From assembly GCF_042697365.1 (NCBI RefSeq), contig NZ_CP137605.1: a stretch of 64,000 bases of DNA, one strand, 5' to 3'. Below, piece after piece: positions 51,412 to 60,211 of this stretch. Within the stretch, counting starts at the first letter, position 1; every line of letters starts with the position of its first letter. Under the pieces are notes generated by a model, which saw nothing but the letters and a program-made list of their open reading frames with translations, did not search any database and was not told the origin of the DNA. This DNA comes from Brucella pseudintermedia (lineage in GTDB: Bacteria > Pseudomonadota > Alphaproteobacteria > Rhizobiales > Rhizobiaceae). Made by a program: the position numbers and the translations under genes.

Positions 51412-54324
51412 TCACGCGTCGAGCTTGCCCAGAGCCTTCAACTCGCGCAGCGCCGCCGCATCGCGGGCCGATACTTCCGGAAACTCCGGGTCAGATCCCA
51501 CATCCGTCGTATAGCGCCATGAGCGCGCGCATTTCTCGCCCTTGGCGCGAGCCGGAACGACTGCCACGCCCTTCACATCGGCAAGCGTGAATGCACCTTC
51601 CGGTGCATCCGCATCGCTGAACGCGATACCGCTGGTGATGCAGATTTCCGCAAAATCAAGACCTTCGAGTGAATCGCTCAAGCTCTTGTCGGAGATATGG
51701 ACCACCGGTGATGCCTCCAGCGACGACCCGATACGCTTGTCGGCGCGTTCCAGTTCCAGAGCGCCGGTGACAACGCGGCGAACCGCGCGCACCTTGCGCC
51801 ACTTTTCAGCCAGCACATCGTCACGCCATTCGGCTGGCGTCGGACGGAACTGCTCGGCATGAACCGAAACCGACTGCGGATAACGGTCGAGCCATGCTTC
51901 TTCCATGGTGAAAGGCAGCATCGGCGCAAGCCATGTCGTCAGGCGGTCGAAGATTTCGCGCACGGTCTGAAGCGCGGCCTTGCGGCGAACACTCGAGGGT
52001 GCATCGCAATAAAGCGCGTCCTTGCGAATATCGAAATAGAAGGCCGAAAGTTCGACATTCATGAAATCGATCAGCGCACGCGCAATGCGCTTGAAGTCGA
52101 ATGCATCATAACCGGAACGGACGACTTCATCCAGCTCGGTCAGACGATGCAGCATCAAGCGCTCCAGTTCCGGCAGATCGGCATAAGCGACGTTTTCGCC
52201 TTCGTCATGCGCCAGTGTGCCCAGCATCCAGCGGATGGTGTTGCGCAGCTTGCGATAGGCGTCGATATTGGTCTGGATGATGCTCTTGCCGAGCCGCTGA
52301 TCTTCCCAATAATCGGTCGTCATGACCCACAGACGCAGAATATCTGCGCCGGATTCCTTGATGACATCCTGCGGGGTCACCGTATTGCCGAGCGACTTCG
52401 ACATTTTCTTGCCGTGCTCGTCCATGGTGAAACCGTGGGTCACGACGGCGTTATACGGCGCGCGACCGCGCGTGCCGCAGCTTTCCAAAAGCGACGAGTG
52501 GAACCAGCCGCGATGCTGGTCCGAACCTTCGAGATAGACGTCTGCCGGCCACTTCATGTCCGGGCGATCTTCCAGGGTGAAGGTATGAGTCGAACCAGAA
52601 TCGAACCATACGTCTAGAATGTCACGCACCTGCACCCATGGTTCATTGGCGCGGTTGCCGAGGAAGCGCTCGCGCGCACCTTCGGCAAACCATGCATCGG
52701 CGCCTTCCGCCTCAAAAGCATCAAGCACGCGCTTGTTCACCGCGTCGTCCTGAAGGATGTTGCCTTCTTCGTCCACGAAAACGCAGATCGGCACGCCCCA
52801 TGCGCGCTGACGCGAAAGCACCCAGTCCGGGCGGCCTTCGATCATAGAGCGCAGGCGCGTCTGACCGGCAGCCGGAACGAAACGCGTGTCGTCGATGGCC
52901 TTCAGCGCACGCGAGCGCAGCGTGGTGCCGTCACCAAGGTTCTTATCCATATAGACGAACCATTGCGGCGTGTTACGGAAGATGACCTGTTTCTTTGAGC
53001 GCCACGAATGCGGATAGGAGTGCTTCAGACGACCGCGGGCGAAAAGTTTATCGCGGGCGATCAATTGATCCATCACCGACTTATTGGCGTCGCCCTTCTT
53101 GCCGTTATCGTCGATAACCCGTGCAGGACCGCCTTCGCGATCCGGACCGAAGCCCGGCGCGTCCTTGGTATAGAAGCCGGCATCGTCAACAGGGAACGGG
53201 ATGCTTGGATCGATACCCCGCGCTTCCAGTTCGCGGACATTGTTCATCCAGGCTTCAAAGTCTTCGCGACCGTGGCTCGGCGCGGTATGCACAAAGCCCG
53301 TGCCCGCATCGTCAGTGACGTGATCGCCGTCAAGCATGGGCACAACGAACTCATAACCGCCGCCAAAACCCTTAAGCGGATGATCGAGTACGATTTTTCC
53401 CAATTCGTCAGCCGCTATACCACGCAAACGCTTGAACTGAAGCTTAGCCTTCGCAAAGCTTTCTTCGGCGGGCTTGTCAGCGAAGATGAGCTTTTCACCC
53501 GGACGCGGTCCAAAGTCGTTCTCGGCTTCGGTCACTTCGTAAAGGCCATATTCAATCCGCGAGGAATAGGACACAGCCCGATTGCCGGGAATGGTCCATG
53601 GAGTGGTCGTCCAGATCACCACGGCGCTACCGGCGAGATCGTTCTGCCCGGCAACCGGGAATTTGACCCAGATCATGTCCGATTCGACGTCGTGATATTC
53701 GACTTCAGCTTCGGCAAGTGCAGTGCGCTCCACCACCGACCACATCACCGGCTTGGAACCGCGATAAAGCTGGCCGGAAGCGGCAAACTTCAGCAATTCG
53801 CCGGCAATGCGCGCCTCGGCATGAAAATTCATCGTCGTGTATGGGTTTTCAAAGTCGCCCAGGATGGCGAGGCGTTTGAATTCTTCCGTCTGGACCTTGA
53901 TCCAGCTGGCAGCAAATTCACGACATTCCCTGCGAAATTCGTTGATCGGCACCTCATCCTTGTTCTTGCCTTCGGCGCGATATTTCTCCTCGATCTTCCA
54001 TTCGATCGGCAGACCGTGGCAATCCCAGCCCGGAACGTAGTTGGAGTTGTATCCGCGCATCTGGAACGAACGCGTGATGACGTCCTTGAGGATTTTGTTC
54101 AGCGCATGACCGATGTGGATGTTGCCGTTGGCGTAGGGCGGACCATCGTGAAGCACATAAAGCGGACGATCCTTCGCCTGCTCACGCAACTTCTTATAGA
54201 GGTTCATGCCCTCCCAACGCTCGACGAAAAGCGGCTCGCGCTGCGGAAGCCCGGCGCGCATCGGAAATTCGGTCTGCGGGAGATAAAGGGTTTTGGAGTA
54301 ATCGATTTTGGTCGTCTCAGTCAT
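51412..54324 (-). CDS. ileS: Isoleucyl-tRNA synthetase
   Basis: A 970-residue class I synthetase that charges tRNA-Ile. The HIGH motif is in PYANGNIHIGHALNKIL and the KMSKS motif in DEHGKKMSKSLGNTVTP. The editing domain (about residues 200-400) has WTTTPWTIPGNRAVS, and GSDQHRGWFHSSLLESCGTR precedes the KMSKS loop. The C-terminal anticodon domain ends without the zinc-cysteine cluster of E. coli IleS, as in other alphaproteobacteria. The ATG is at 54322-54324. Confidence 0.97.
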   Translation of the reverse strand: MTETTKIDYSKTLYLPQTEFPMRAGLPQREPLFVERWEGMNLYKKLREQAKDRPLYVLHDGPPYANGNIHIGHALNKILKDVITRSFQMRGYNSNYVPGWDCHGLPIEWKIEEKYRAEGKNKDEVPINEFRRECREFAASWIKVQTEEFKRLAILGDFENPYTTMNFHAEARIAGELLKFAASGQLYRGSKPVMWSVVERTALAEAEVEYHDVESDMIWVKFPVAGQNDLAGSAVVIWTTTPWTIPGNRAVSYSSRIEYGLYEVTEAENDFGPRPGEKLIFADKPAEESFAKAKLQFKRLRGIAADELGKIVLDHPLKGFGGGYEFVVPMLDGDHVTDDAGTGFVHTAPSHGREDFEAWMNNVRELEARGIDPSIPFPVDDAGFYTKDAPGFGPDREGGPARVIDDNGKKGDANKSVMDQLIARDKLFARGRLKHSYPHSWRSKKQVIFRNTPQWFVYMDKNLGDGTTLRSRALKAIDDTRFVPAAGQTRLRSMIEGRPDWVLSRQRAWGVPICVFVDEEGNILQDDAVNKRVLDAFEAEGADAWFAEGARERFLGNRANEPWVQVRDILDVWFDSGSTHTFTLEDRPDMKWPADVYLEGSDQHRGWFHSSLLESCGTRGRAPYNAVVTHGFTMDEHGKKMSKSLGNTVTPQDVIKESGADILRLWVMTTDYWEDQRLGKSIIQTNIDAYRKLRNTIRWMLGTLAHDEGENVAYADLPELERLMLHRLTELDEVVRSGYDAFDFKRIARALIDFMNVELSAFYFDIRKDALYCDAPSSVRRKAALQTVREIFDRLTTWLAPMLPFTMEEAWLDRYPQSVSVHAEQFRPTPAEWRDDVLAEKWRKVRAVRRVVTGALELERADKRIGSSLEASPVVHISDKSLSDSLEGLDFAEICITSGIAFSDADAPEGAFTLADVKGVAVVPARAKGEKCARSWRYTTDVGSDPEFPEVSARDAAALRELKALGKLDA

Positions 54325-54629
54325 GAGGGTATTCGCCTGTGAAGCCCCGGCCAGAAGTGGCGGGCATGTGGATCAAAGAAAACAGGGGACTGCAGAGCAC
54401 AGCCGGTCGCTCCCGGACCTCCGCACCACAAATTGCCTGGCAAAACAGCCGTTCAGGCAAAGCGGGAGGCCGGGCCAATAATTCGTATGGCCGTCATGAT
54501 AAGCCGAAAATTCGTCATCATGGGCACGCTTTTAGCAATGAGCTTCACAGGAATAAAGAGGCGAAGGGGCAAAGACGCAATAAAACTGCATCCCTGCCCC
54601 TGAAAATGTTTACATTAATGCGGCTCACA
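54325..54629. other. Intergenic region upstream of ileS
   Basis: No gene is supported in this 305 bp stretch. Near its distal end GGGGCA and TGCCCC (about 54568-54601) could form a stem that ends the MipA/OmpV transcript. The rest presumably holds the ileS promoter; no T-box leader structure was recognised, as expected outside Gram-positives. Confidence 0.5.
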
Positions 54630-55475
54630 TCAATCCAGCGAGAAATCGAAGCGATAGGTCGCCGACACGCCGACCATGAACTGATCACGGGAGCCGCGTT
54701 CCCTGACGATGCTTGAATCCTTCGCCGCCCCTTGCAGACGGCTATACTCACCGAACAGGCTGGTATCGATCTTGTCGGTTGCCTTCCAGGTGATCGCGCC
54801 GCCAACCCCGGCGGACTTGAAGCCGCCACCCGGATTGTATTCTGAAAGCCCCGACGCCGCCGCTTCCTCGGCATCGACGCCAAAATAGGTCTTGAAATAA
54901 TCCTTCGACGCGAAAGTCGCACGCGGACCGCCTGACACGCGAATTGTTGGCGTAATGTCATAGAACGCATCGGCAGCAATGTCCGCTACGACACCCTTAT
55001 GCGCACGGATACCATGGCGCACTTCGCCGCGCACACGCAGCCAATCGGTTGGATAAACGTCGACAAACGCGCCCGCCTCACCGCCGAACTTTGTGTCCTT
55101 CAGGCCATGAATATCGTCATTACGTTCGAAGAGAAGCTTGCCAGCAAGCCCCACGCGGAAGCGATCATTGTCAATCAAGGCGAAAGATATGTTGTCATTT
55201 CGCGACGAGAAGCGAGTGGCCTCTCCCTGCCGACCCAGCGAGATCAACGGCTGGGCGGAAAAACGGTACTTGTTTGAACCCTCGAATTTTGGAGCAACGA
55301 GACCAGCCGCACCGACCTTGAGATACCAGTCACCTGACCAAAAATGCTTGCGGGCCGGCTGCGCAGTTTCCGCAGCATAAATATCCGTCTGCTGAACGTC
55401 TGCGGAAAAAGCAAACGGGCTGCTCATTAGAAATGCGGCACCTGCAACAAGCGCCAGAGGAACAATACGTGCCAC
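54630..55475 (-). CDS. MipA/OmpV family outer membrane protein
   Basis: A 281-residue beta-barrel protein. The signal peptide ARIVPLALVAGAAFLMSSPF ends at FSA-DVQ. The chain alternates in the manner of a barrel, with family segments WYLKVGAAGLVAPKFEGSNK, DWLRVRGEVRHGIRAHKGVV, DAFYDITPTIRVSGGPRATF and the terminal aromatic FMVGVSATYRFDFSLD. The start is GTG at 55473-55475, with GGAG six bases upstream; the longer frame to 55592 has no signal peptide at its N-terminus. The function of MipA proteins is unclear; in E. coli the family scaffolds peptidoglycan enzymes. Confidence 0.87.
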   Translation of the reverse strand: MARIVPLALVAGAAFLMSSPFAFSADVQQTDIYAAETAQPARKHFWSGDWYLKVGAAGLVAPKFEGSNKYRFSAQPLISLGRQGEATRFSSRNDNISFALIDNDRFRVGLAGKLLFERNDDIHGLKDTKFGGEAGAFVDVYPTDWLRVRGEVRHGIRAHKGVVADIAADAFYDITPTIRVSGGPRATFASKDYFKTYFGVDAEEAAASGLSEYNPGGGFKSAGVGGAITWKATDKIDTSLFGEYSRLQGAAKDSSIVRERGSRDQFMVGVSATYRFDFSLD

Positions 55476-55588
55476 ATTAAACTCCAACAAAAGTACCCCA
55501 GCTAGTTTTGAGGCATTTTTCTCTTTTGGTCGAGAATAAGTAAAATTTGATTTAAATTTTAAGTGGAAAAAGCAACCACGAATTCGCC

Positions 55589-56578
55589 TCATGCGAACGA
55601 AAGCAAGCGATCCAGTTCAGAAACCGGCCTGGCACTTGCAAGCAGCGCTCGCGCCTCGGCATCATCACGCTTCATCTGCTCGATAAGCGGGTCAAGGCCA
55701 TCGAACTTTATCTCGCCGCGCAGGAACCCGAAGAACGATACACAAGCGGTTTCGCCATAGAGGTCGCCTGAAAAATCGAAAAGAAAAGTTTCAAGCAGAG
55801 GAGCACCGTCACTGTCAACGGTTGGACGCCGGCCGAAACTCGCAACACCGTCGTAAATGTCGCCACCAGCGCGCCGGAACCTGACGGCGTAAATGCCATG
55901 CTTCAGCCCTGCTTGTGCATCAATTTGCATATTGGCAGTGGGAAACCCAAGTGTTCGCCCGAGCTTCTTGCCGTGAATGACTTCACCGCACACCATATAA
56001 CGATAACCGAGAAGTCCCGCCGCTTGAGCGACATCGCCTTCGCAAAGCAGATTTCTTATACGGGTCGACGAGACGAGATTATCGCCTTCATCTGTAAAGG
56101 CATCGACAAGCATCACCGTAAATCCGGCAGTTTCTCCCGCTTTCTGAAGGAATTGCGGTGTCCCGCGCCGTCCTTTGCCGAAATGAAAGTCATACCCAGT
56201 GACGACACAGCTCGCGTGCAATCTTTCAACCAGAATATGCTCGACGAAATCTTCCGCCGAGCGGGACGAAAACTCAATAGTGAAGGGCTGTTCGACGACA
56301 GCATCGAACCCCATCAAACGCAGAATTTCAGCTTTCTTGGGCGCTGCGGTCAAACGATCTATCGGCGCATCGGGCTTGAAAAAACTGCGCGGGTGCGGCT
56401 CGAAAGTTAAAACCACTGCCGGAAGCCCACGTTTTTTGGCGATCTCCAGCGCGCGTTCGAGAACGGCCTGATGACCGCGATGAACGCCATCGAAATTGCC
56501 GATCGCCACCACACAATTGTGCAGGTGTCCCGGCAGGGAATCCGTTCCAGAAAGGCGCTGAAAGCTGGATTTGGTCAT
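55589..56578 (-). CDS. ribF: Bifunctional riboflavin kinase / FAD synthetase
   Basis: A 329-residue protein that makes FMN and then FAD. The adenylyltransferase domain has AIGNFDGVHRGHQAVLERAL (the HxGH motif) and ATP-contact SSTRIRNLLCEGD. The kinase domain has GKKLGRTLGFPTANMQID and PLLETFLFDFSGDLYGE. The ATG at 56576-56578 is preferred; upstream the frame extends to a TTG at 56621-56623, one base beyond the stop of the HAD gene. It ends 114 bp before the MipA/OmpV gene. Confidence 0.95.
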   Translation of the reverse strand: MTKSSFQRLSGTDSLPGHLHNCVVAIGNFDGVHRGHQAVLERALEIAKKRGLPAVVLTFEPHPRSFFKPDAPIDRLTAAPKKAEILRLMGFDAVVEQPFTIEFSSRSAEDFVEHILVERLHASCVVTGYDFHFGKGRRGTPQFLQKAGETAGFTVMLVDAFTDEGDNLVSSTRIRNLLCEGDVAQAAGLLGYRYMVCGEVIHGKKLGRTLGFPTANMQIDAQAGLKHGIYAVRFRRAGGDIYDGVASFGRRPTVDSDGAPLLETFLFDFSGDLYGETACVSFFGFLRGEIKFDGLDPLIEQMKRDDAEARALLASARPVSELDRLLSFA

Positions 56579-56619
56579 TTTGATCTGGTCTTTGACTGGT
56601 CGTGAGAGGTTGCCCTCAT

Positions 56620-57468
56620 TCAAACAAGAGCATTCAGCGCAGCAACCGGGCGATTGCCATGCTTCTGGAGAAACGCCTCCATTCGATCAATGTCAACAGT
56701 GCCATCGGTCGTATAGTCCGCCGCGTGAACTCCGCCGGAGATGTAAAGCACATCCAGCCCGAAATCGGCGGCCCCTTTGACATCGGTTAGAACACCGTCT
56801 CCGATACCAAGAATTCGCGTTTTCTCGACTTTCGTCCCGCGAATTTCTTCCGCAAACCGCAGCGCTGCTTCATAAATCGGACGATGGGGCTTTCCAGCTA
56901 TGAGTGTGCGTCCGCCAAGCTGCCCATATTCCCGCGCAAGAGCGCCAGCGCACCAGATCAGCCGGGAGCCGCGCTCAACCATTATATCCGGGTTGGCACA
57001 AATGAACGGCAAATTGCGCGAACGCAACCGGACCAGCAATTCCTTGTAATCGTCCGGCGTTTCGCTTTCGTCATCATAAAGCCCGGTACAGACGACACCC
57101 GAAGCGTCAAATTCTTCGACCAACTCAACGTCGAGACCGTCATAGATGGTCAGCTCGCGCTCGCAACCGATATGAAACACCTTGCGAGGGCCTTCCGCGA
57201 TCAGATCACGGGTTACATCGCCCGACGTCACAACACGATCATATGTATCCGCAGGCACGCCTAGACCGAGCATCTGCTTTTCAACATCGGGATGCGGTCT
57301 GGGAGAATTGGTTACAAGAACGACCGTGACGCCCTTGGCGCGCGCGCGCTTCAGCGCCTCGATTGCAGCCGGATAAGCGGCCACACCGTTGTGCACGACG
57401 CCCCATACATCGCAGAACAGCACATCGTACTGGTCGGTCAGATCGTCGAGGCGTTCAAGCTGCTTCAT
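56620..57468 (-). CDS. HAD superfamily IIA hydrolase (TIGR01459-like)
   Basis: A 282-residue phosphatase-like protein of the NagD-related HAD group. Motif I is VLFCDVWGVVHNGVAAYPAA, motif II VVLVTNSPRPHPDVEKQM, motif III lysine in TLIAGKPHRPIYEAALRF and motif IV RILGIGDGVLTDVKGAADFG. The substrate is unknown. AGAGGAAA lies before the ATG at 57466-57468. It sits 42 bp upstream of ribF on the same strand, a pairing I recall in other alphaproteobacteria, possibly meaning a role in flavin nucleotide turnover. Confidence 0.9.
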   Translation of the reverse strand: MKQLERLDDLTDQYDVLFCDVWGVVHNGVAAYPAAIEALKRARAKGVTVVLVTNSPRPHPDVEKQMLGLGVPADTYDRVVTSGDVTRDLIAEGPRKVFHIGCERELTIYDGLDVELVEEFDASGVVCTGLYDDESETPDDYKELLVRLRSRNLPFICANPDIMVERGSRLIWCAGALAREYGQLGGRTLIAGKPHRPIYEAALRFAEEIRGTKVEKTRILGIGDGVLTDVKGAADFGLDVLYISGGVHAADYTTDGTVDIDRMEAFLQKHGNRPVAALNALV

Positions 57469-57730
57469 GGTTTCCTCTTGAGAATTCGTCTGTAGGGCGA
57501 GACCGCCAGGGCCGTTTGATGGATTGCCAGCGCTCCATCTAGCGTAGCCAACCACATCTGTCACGGCCTTTAGGCCCGAATCCGACCGCTAAAGCGCGTC
57601 CAATTATCCCATGCGATTCTTCATCGTTCATTTACCCTGCTTCGTGACTGACTGTTAGAAAGATACTGATAGGAGCAGGTACAACTTTCCATTTCAACTC
57701 TTGTGAGCACAACCGTCGGCGGGGGCCAAA

Positions 57731-59596
57731 ATGAAAAACTGGATGACTAAAGTCGGCGGGCTTCAGCCGCTTGCTTTTCGTCGCTTGCCTCACTTGACGA
57801 CCCTGCGCTTCGCGAAGGACGAACGCGGGAACTTCGCCATGATCGCGGCTTTGGTGCTAGTGCCGCTGCTTCTCGCTGGCATGGTCGCGGTTGACACCGC
57901 CAATCTCATGCGCGTGCGCAACAATGTGCAAGCTTCGCTGGATGCCGCAGCTTTGGCCGTAGGCAAGAGGTTCTCCACCGGAGCCTCCCAATCCGACATG
58001 CAGGCCTATGGAGCACGGGTCTTTGGCGCAAACCTTACGGCGATAAACATTGACGCAGTGCAGTTTCAGGTCAGTTTTCCAGAAGGAGCGCAAGCAGACC
58101 AGCAAGTGCGGGCAACCGCCAACTTCACATATCAGTCCCTTTTCGGAGTCATAGCGTCTCGCCTGCTGGGTTCGGACCGAAATGACTGGGACGATAAAAA
58201 ATACGCGATGCAGTCAGCCGTAAGATTTAAGAACACGGTCGAAGTTGCGCTTGTCCTCGATAATTCCGGTTCTATGGATTACCTGGGAAGTGGCTCAAGC
58301 AAAAAACGCATGGAATTGCTCAAGGATGCCGCGAAGCAACTCGTGGAGACCATGGCTGCCCAATCTGCCATTATCACGCGGGTCGAAAAACCCGTGCAAT
58401 TTTCTCTGGTGCCCTTCGCCGGATCCGTCAATGTCGGCCCGCAATATCTAAATGCGGCCTGGATGGATACCACTGGGCTTAATAAAGTCAGCTTCGAATA
58501 CTTCGATCTCCCTGTCACAATCGATGCCAATCGTAAGATCATCGAGAATCCCGTCGGCAGCAAACGATTCTACAAATCCGGCTCCGGCTGGGGAAAAGAT
58601 GACGGGAAGCCATTTTCTCGCGCTGTGTTATATAATGATATTATAGCAAGATATAATATATCATGGCTGAAATGGGCTGGATGCGTTGAGGCCCGCAGCG
58701 GCAAATATGCACTGGATGTCTCCGCGCCCGTGGCAGACAATCCCGCGACTCTCTTCGTGCCAATGTTCGCACCGGCTGAATACTATATCAGCAGCAGGGA
58801 CAGCGGCCTGAACTATTGGTGGAACGAAAGTTTAGGTGGTAGCGATTATAGAAAACTACAGCGCGACGTTACGAAGTATTATCTTCAGTTTTCAAGGACA
58901 CCTCGTGAAGATGGCGGGCCCAACTATAGCTGCACGACCTCTCCTCTAACACTACTTACTGATGTCTCCAAAATTGAAGGCAAAAGGGCGATCTTGAACG
59001 CAATTGACGCCATGAAGCCGAAGGGGGGCACGAACGTGCCCGAGGGATTGGCATGGGGATGGCGTACCATTGCTCACGGGGCACCTTTTACCGAAGGCAG
59101 ACCCGAAAGCGAACGTGGAAATGACAAAGTCGTTATCGTTCTGACCGATGGCGCGAACACCTACTACACTTATAAGTATCTACTCGGAAGCAACGGGTCG
59201 GATCGGGCTGGCAACCAGTCTTATTATTCAGCCTACGGCTATACGCGCGAAGTTCCTGCCGAATATGGGCGTACGCGTCTTTTTCAGGAGACGAATATAG
59301 CAGTATCGCAGGACAACACTGTCTATGGCAAGGCGATGAATGCGAAATTTGAAACACTTTGCAACAATGCAAAAGCCGCAAATATCGTCATCATGACCGT
59401 CGCACTCGATCTAAGCAGCAGCAAGAGCGATGAAAGGGCACAGATCGATCTATTGAGGTCCTGCTCGTCCGATTCTCGCGTTCGCATGGAAAACGGTAAA
59501 GCTGCGAAACTTTTCTGGAACTCTACCGGCGGCAATCTCGCAGAAACCTTTCGCCAGATCGGCGACGAACTGTCCAATCTGCGCATCGTCGATTGA
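57731..59596 (+). CDS. TadG-like protein with von Willebrand factor A domain
   Basis: A 621-residue envelope protein. A basic N-terminus precedes a membrane segment NFAMIAALVLVPLLLAGMVA with the TadE/TadG signature that follows (VDTANLMRVRNNVQASLDAA). The von Willebrand A domain begins at ALVLDNSGSMDYLGSG, an intact MIDAS motif, and reaches VVIVLTDGANTYY. Such proteins are linked to Flp/Tad pili, but no other tad gene is present here, so this may be an orphan pilin-like adhesin. The region near 58620-58680 (Leu-Tyr-Asn-Asp-Ile-Ile) is strikingly A/T-rich compared with its surroundings. Confidence 0.85.
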   Translation: MKNWMTKVGGLQPLAFRRLPHLTTLRFAKDERGNFAMIAALVLVPLLLAGMVAVDTANLMRVRNNVQASLDAAALAVGKRFSTGASQSDMQAYGARVFGANLTAINIDAVQFQVSFPEGAQADQQVRATANFTYQSLFGVIASRLLGSDRNDWDDKKYAMQSAVRFKNTVEVALVLDNSGSMDYLGSGSSKKRMELLKDAAKQLVETMAAQSAIITRVEKPVQFSLVPFAGSVNVGPQYLNAAWMDTTGLNKVSFEYFDLPVTIDANRKIIENPVGSKRFYKSGSGWGKDDGKPFSRAVLYNDIIARYNISWLKWAGCVEARSGKYALDVSAPVADNPATLFVPMFAPAEYYISSRDSGLNYWWNESLGGSDYRKLQRDVTKYYLQFSRTPREDGGPNYSCTTSPLTLLTDVSKIEGKRAILNAIDAMKPKGGTNVPEGLAWGWRTIAHGAPFTEGRPESERGNDKVVIVLTDGANTYYTYKYLLGSNGSDRAGNQSYYSAYGYTREVPAEYGRTRLFQETNIAVSQDNTVYGKAMNAKFETLCNNAKAANIVIMTVALDLSSSKSDERAQIDLLRSCSSDSRVRMENGKAAKLFWNSTGGNLAETFRQIGDELSNLRIVD

Positions 59597-59709
59597 TATT
59601 GGCAACAGCGTCACCATATGCGGGTATCGGCTGCGCCTGCCCTATGGTGGTTGTGCGTTAAGGATGGTGCAAATTAACCATCATCCGCCTGTCAAATTCA
59701 TCAGGCAAT

Positions 59710-59738
59710 CTTGACAAGATCAGACGCGCCTTCTATCT
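59710..59738 (+). promoter_or_regulatory. Probable RpoH-type heat-shock promoter of groESL
   Basis: CTTGAC (59710-59715) and CTATCT (59733-59738) are spaced by 17 bp, resembling the alphaproteobacterial heat-shock promoter. The CIRCE element begins 11 bp after the second box. Confidence 0.65.
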
Positions 59739-59748
59739 CAGAACCACG

Positions 59749-59775
59749 TTAGCACTCTCACATGATGAGTGCTAA
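59749..59775. promoter_or_regulatory. CIRCE element (HrcA operator) of groESL
   Basis: TTAGCACTC-N9-GAGTGCTAA is a perfect match to the CIRCE inverted repeat, 62 bp before the groES start. HrcA binds it and represses groESL at normal temperature; the GroEL level feeds back on HrcA. Confidence 0.97.
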
Positions 59776-59836
59776 CAAGCGCGGATCGGTTCGATCCGTA
59801 ATCGGGTTCAACGTCTATAACACCAAGGGTTATACC

Positions 59837-60133
59837 ATGGCTGATATCAAGTTCCGCCCGCTTCATGACCGCGTCGTCGTTCGTCGCGTTGAATCGGAAG
59901 CCAAGACCGCCGGCGGCATCATCATCCCTGACACCGCCAAGGAAAAGCCGCAGGAAGGCGAAATCGTCGCTGTTGGCGCTGGCGCTCGTGATGAAGCAGG
60001 CAAGCTGATTGCTCTGGAAGTCAAGGCTGGCGACAAGGTTCTGTTCGGCAAATGGTCGGGCACCGAAGTCAAGATCGGCGGCGAAGACCTGCTGATCATG
60101 AAGGAATCCGACATTTTGGGTATCGTTGGCTAA
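59837..60133 (+). CDS. groES: Co-chaperonin GroES
   Basis: A 98-residue co-chaperonin. It begins ADIKFRPLHDRVVVRRVESE, has the mobile loop SEAKTAGGIIIPDTAKEKPQ and ends ESDILGIVG. It caps GroEL and closes the folding chamber. The ATG at 59837 has AAGGGT upstream; the frame is open earlier, through the CIRCE element, but that part is not coding. Confidence 0.98.
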   Translation: MADIKFRPLHDRVVVRRVESEAKTAGGIIIPDTAKEKPQEGEIVAVGAGARDEAGKLIALEVKAGDKVLFGKWSGTEVKIGGEDLLIMKESDILGIVG

Positions 60134-60211
60134 TCAAGCCTCGGGCGGTTTCGCTCTTACCTGAAAACCAATTCACCATAATCTGACCGGGACAATTCCC
60201 AGGAGAGTAAA

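Noticed and set aside
53008..54342. A 444-codon open frame antisense to ileS
   Set aside because: It mirrors the ileS coding sequence and shows no domain; ileS is certain.
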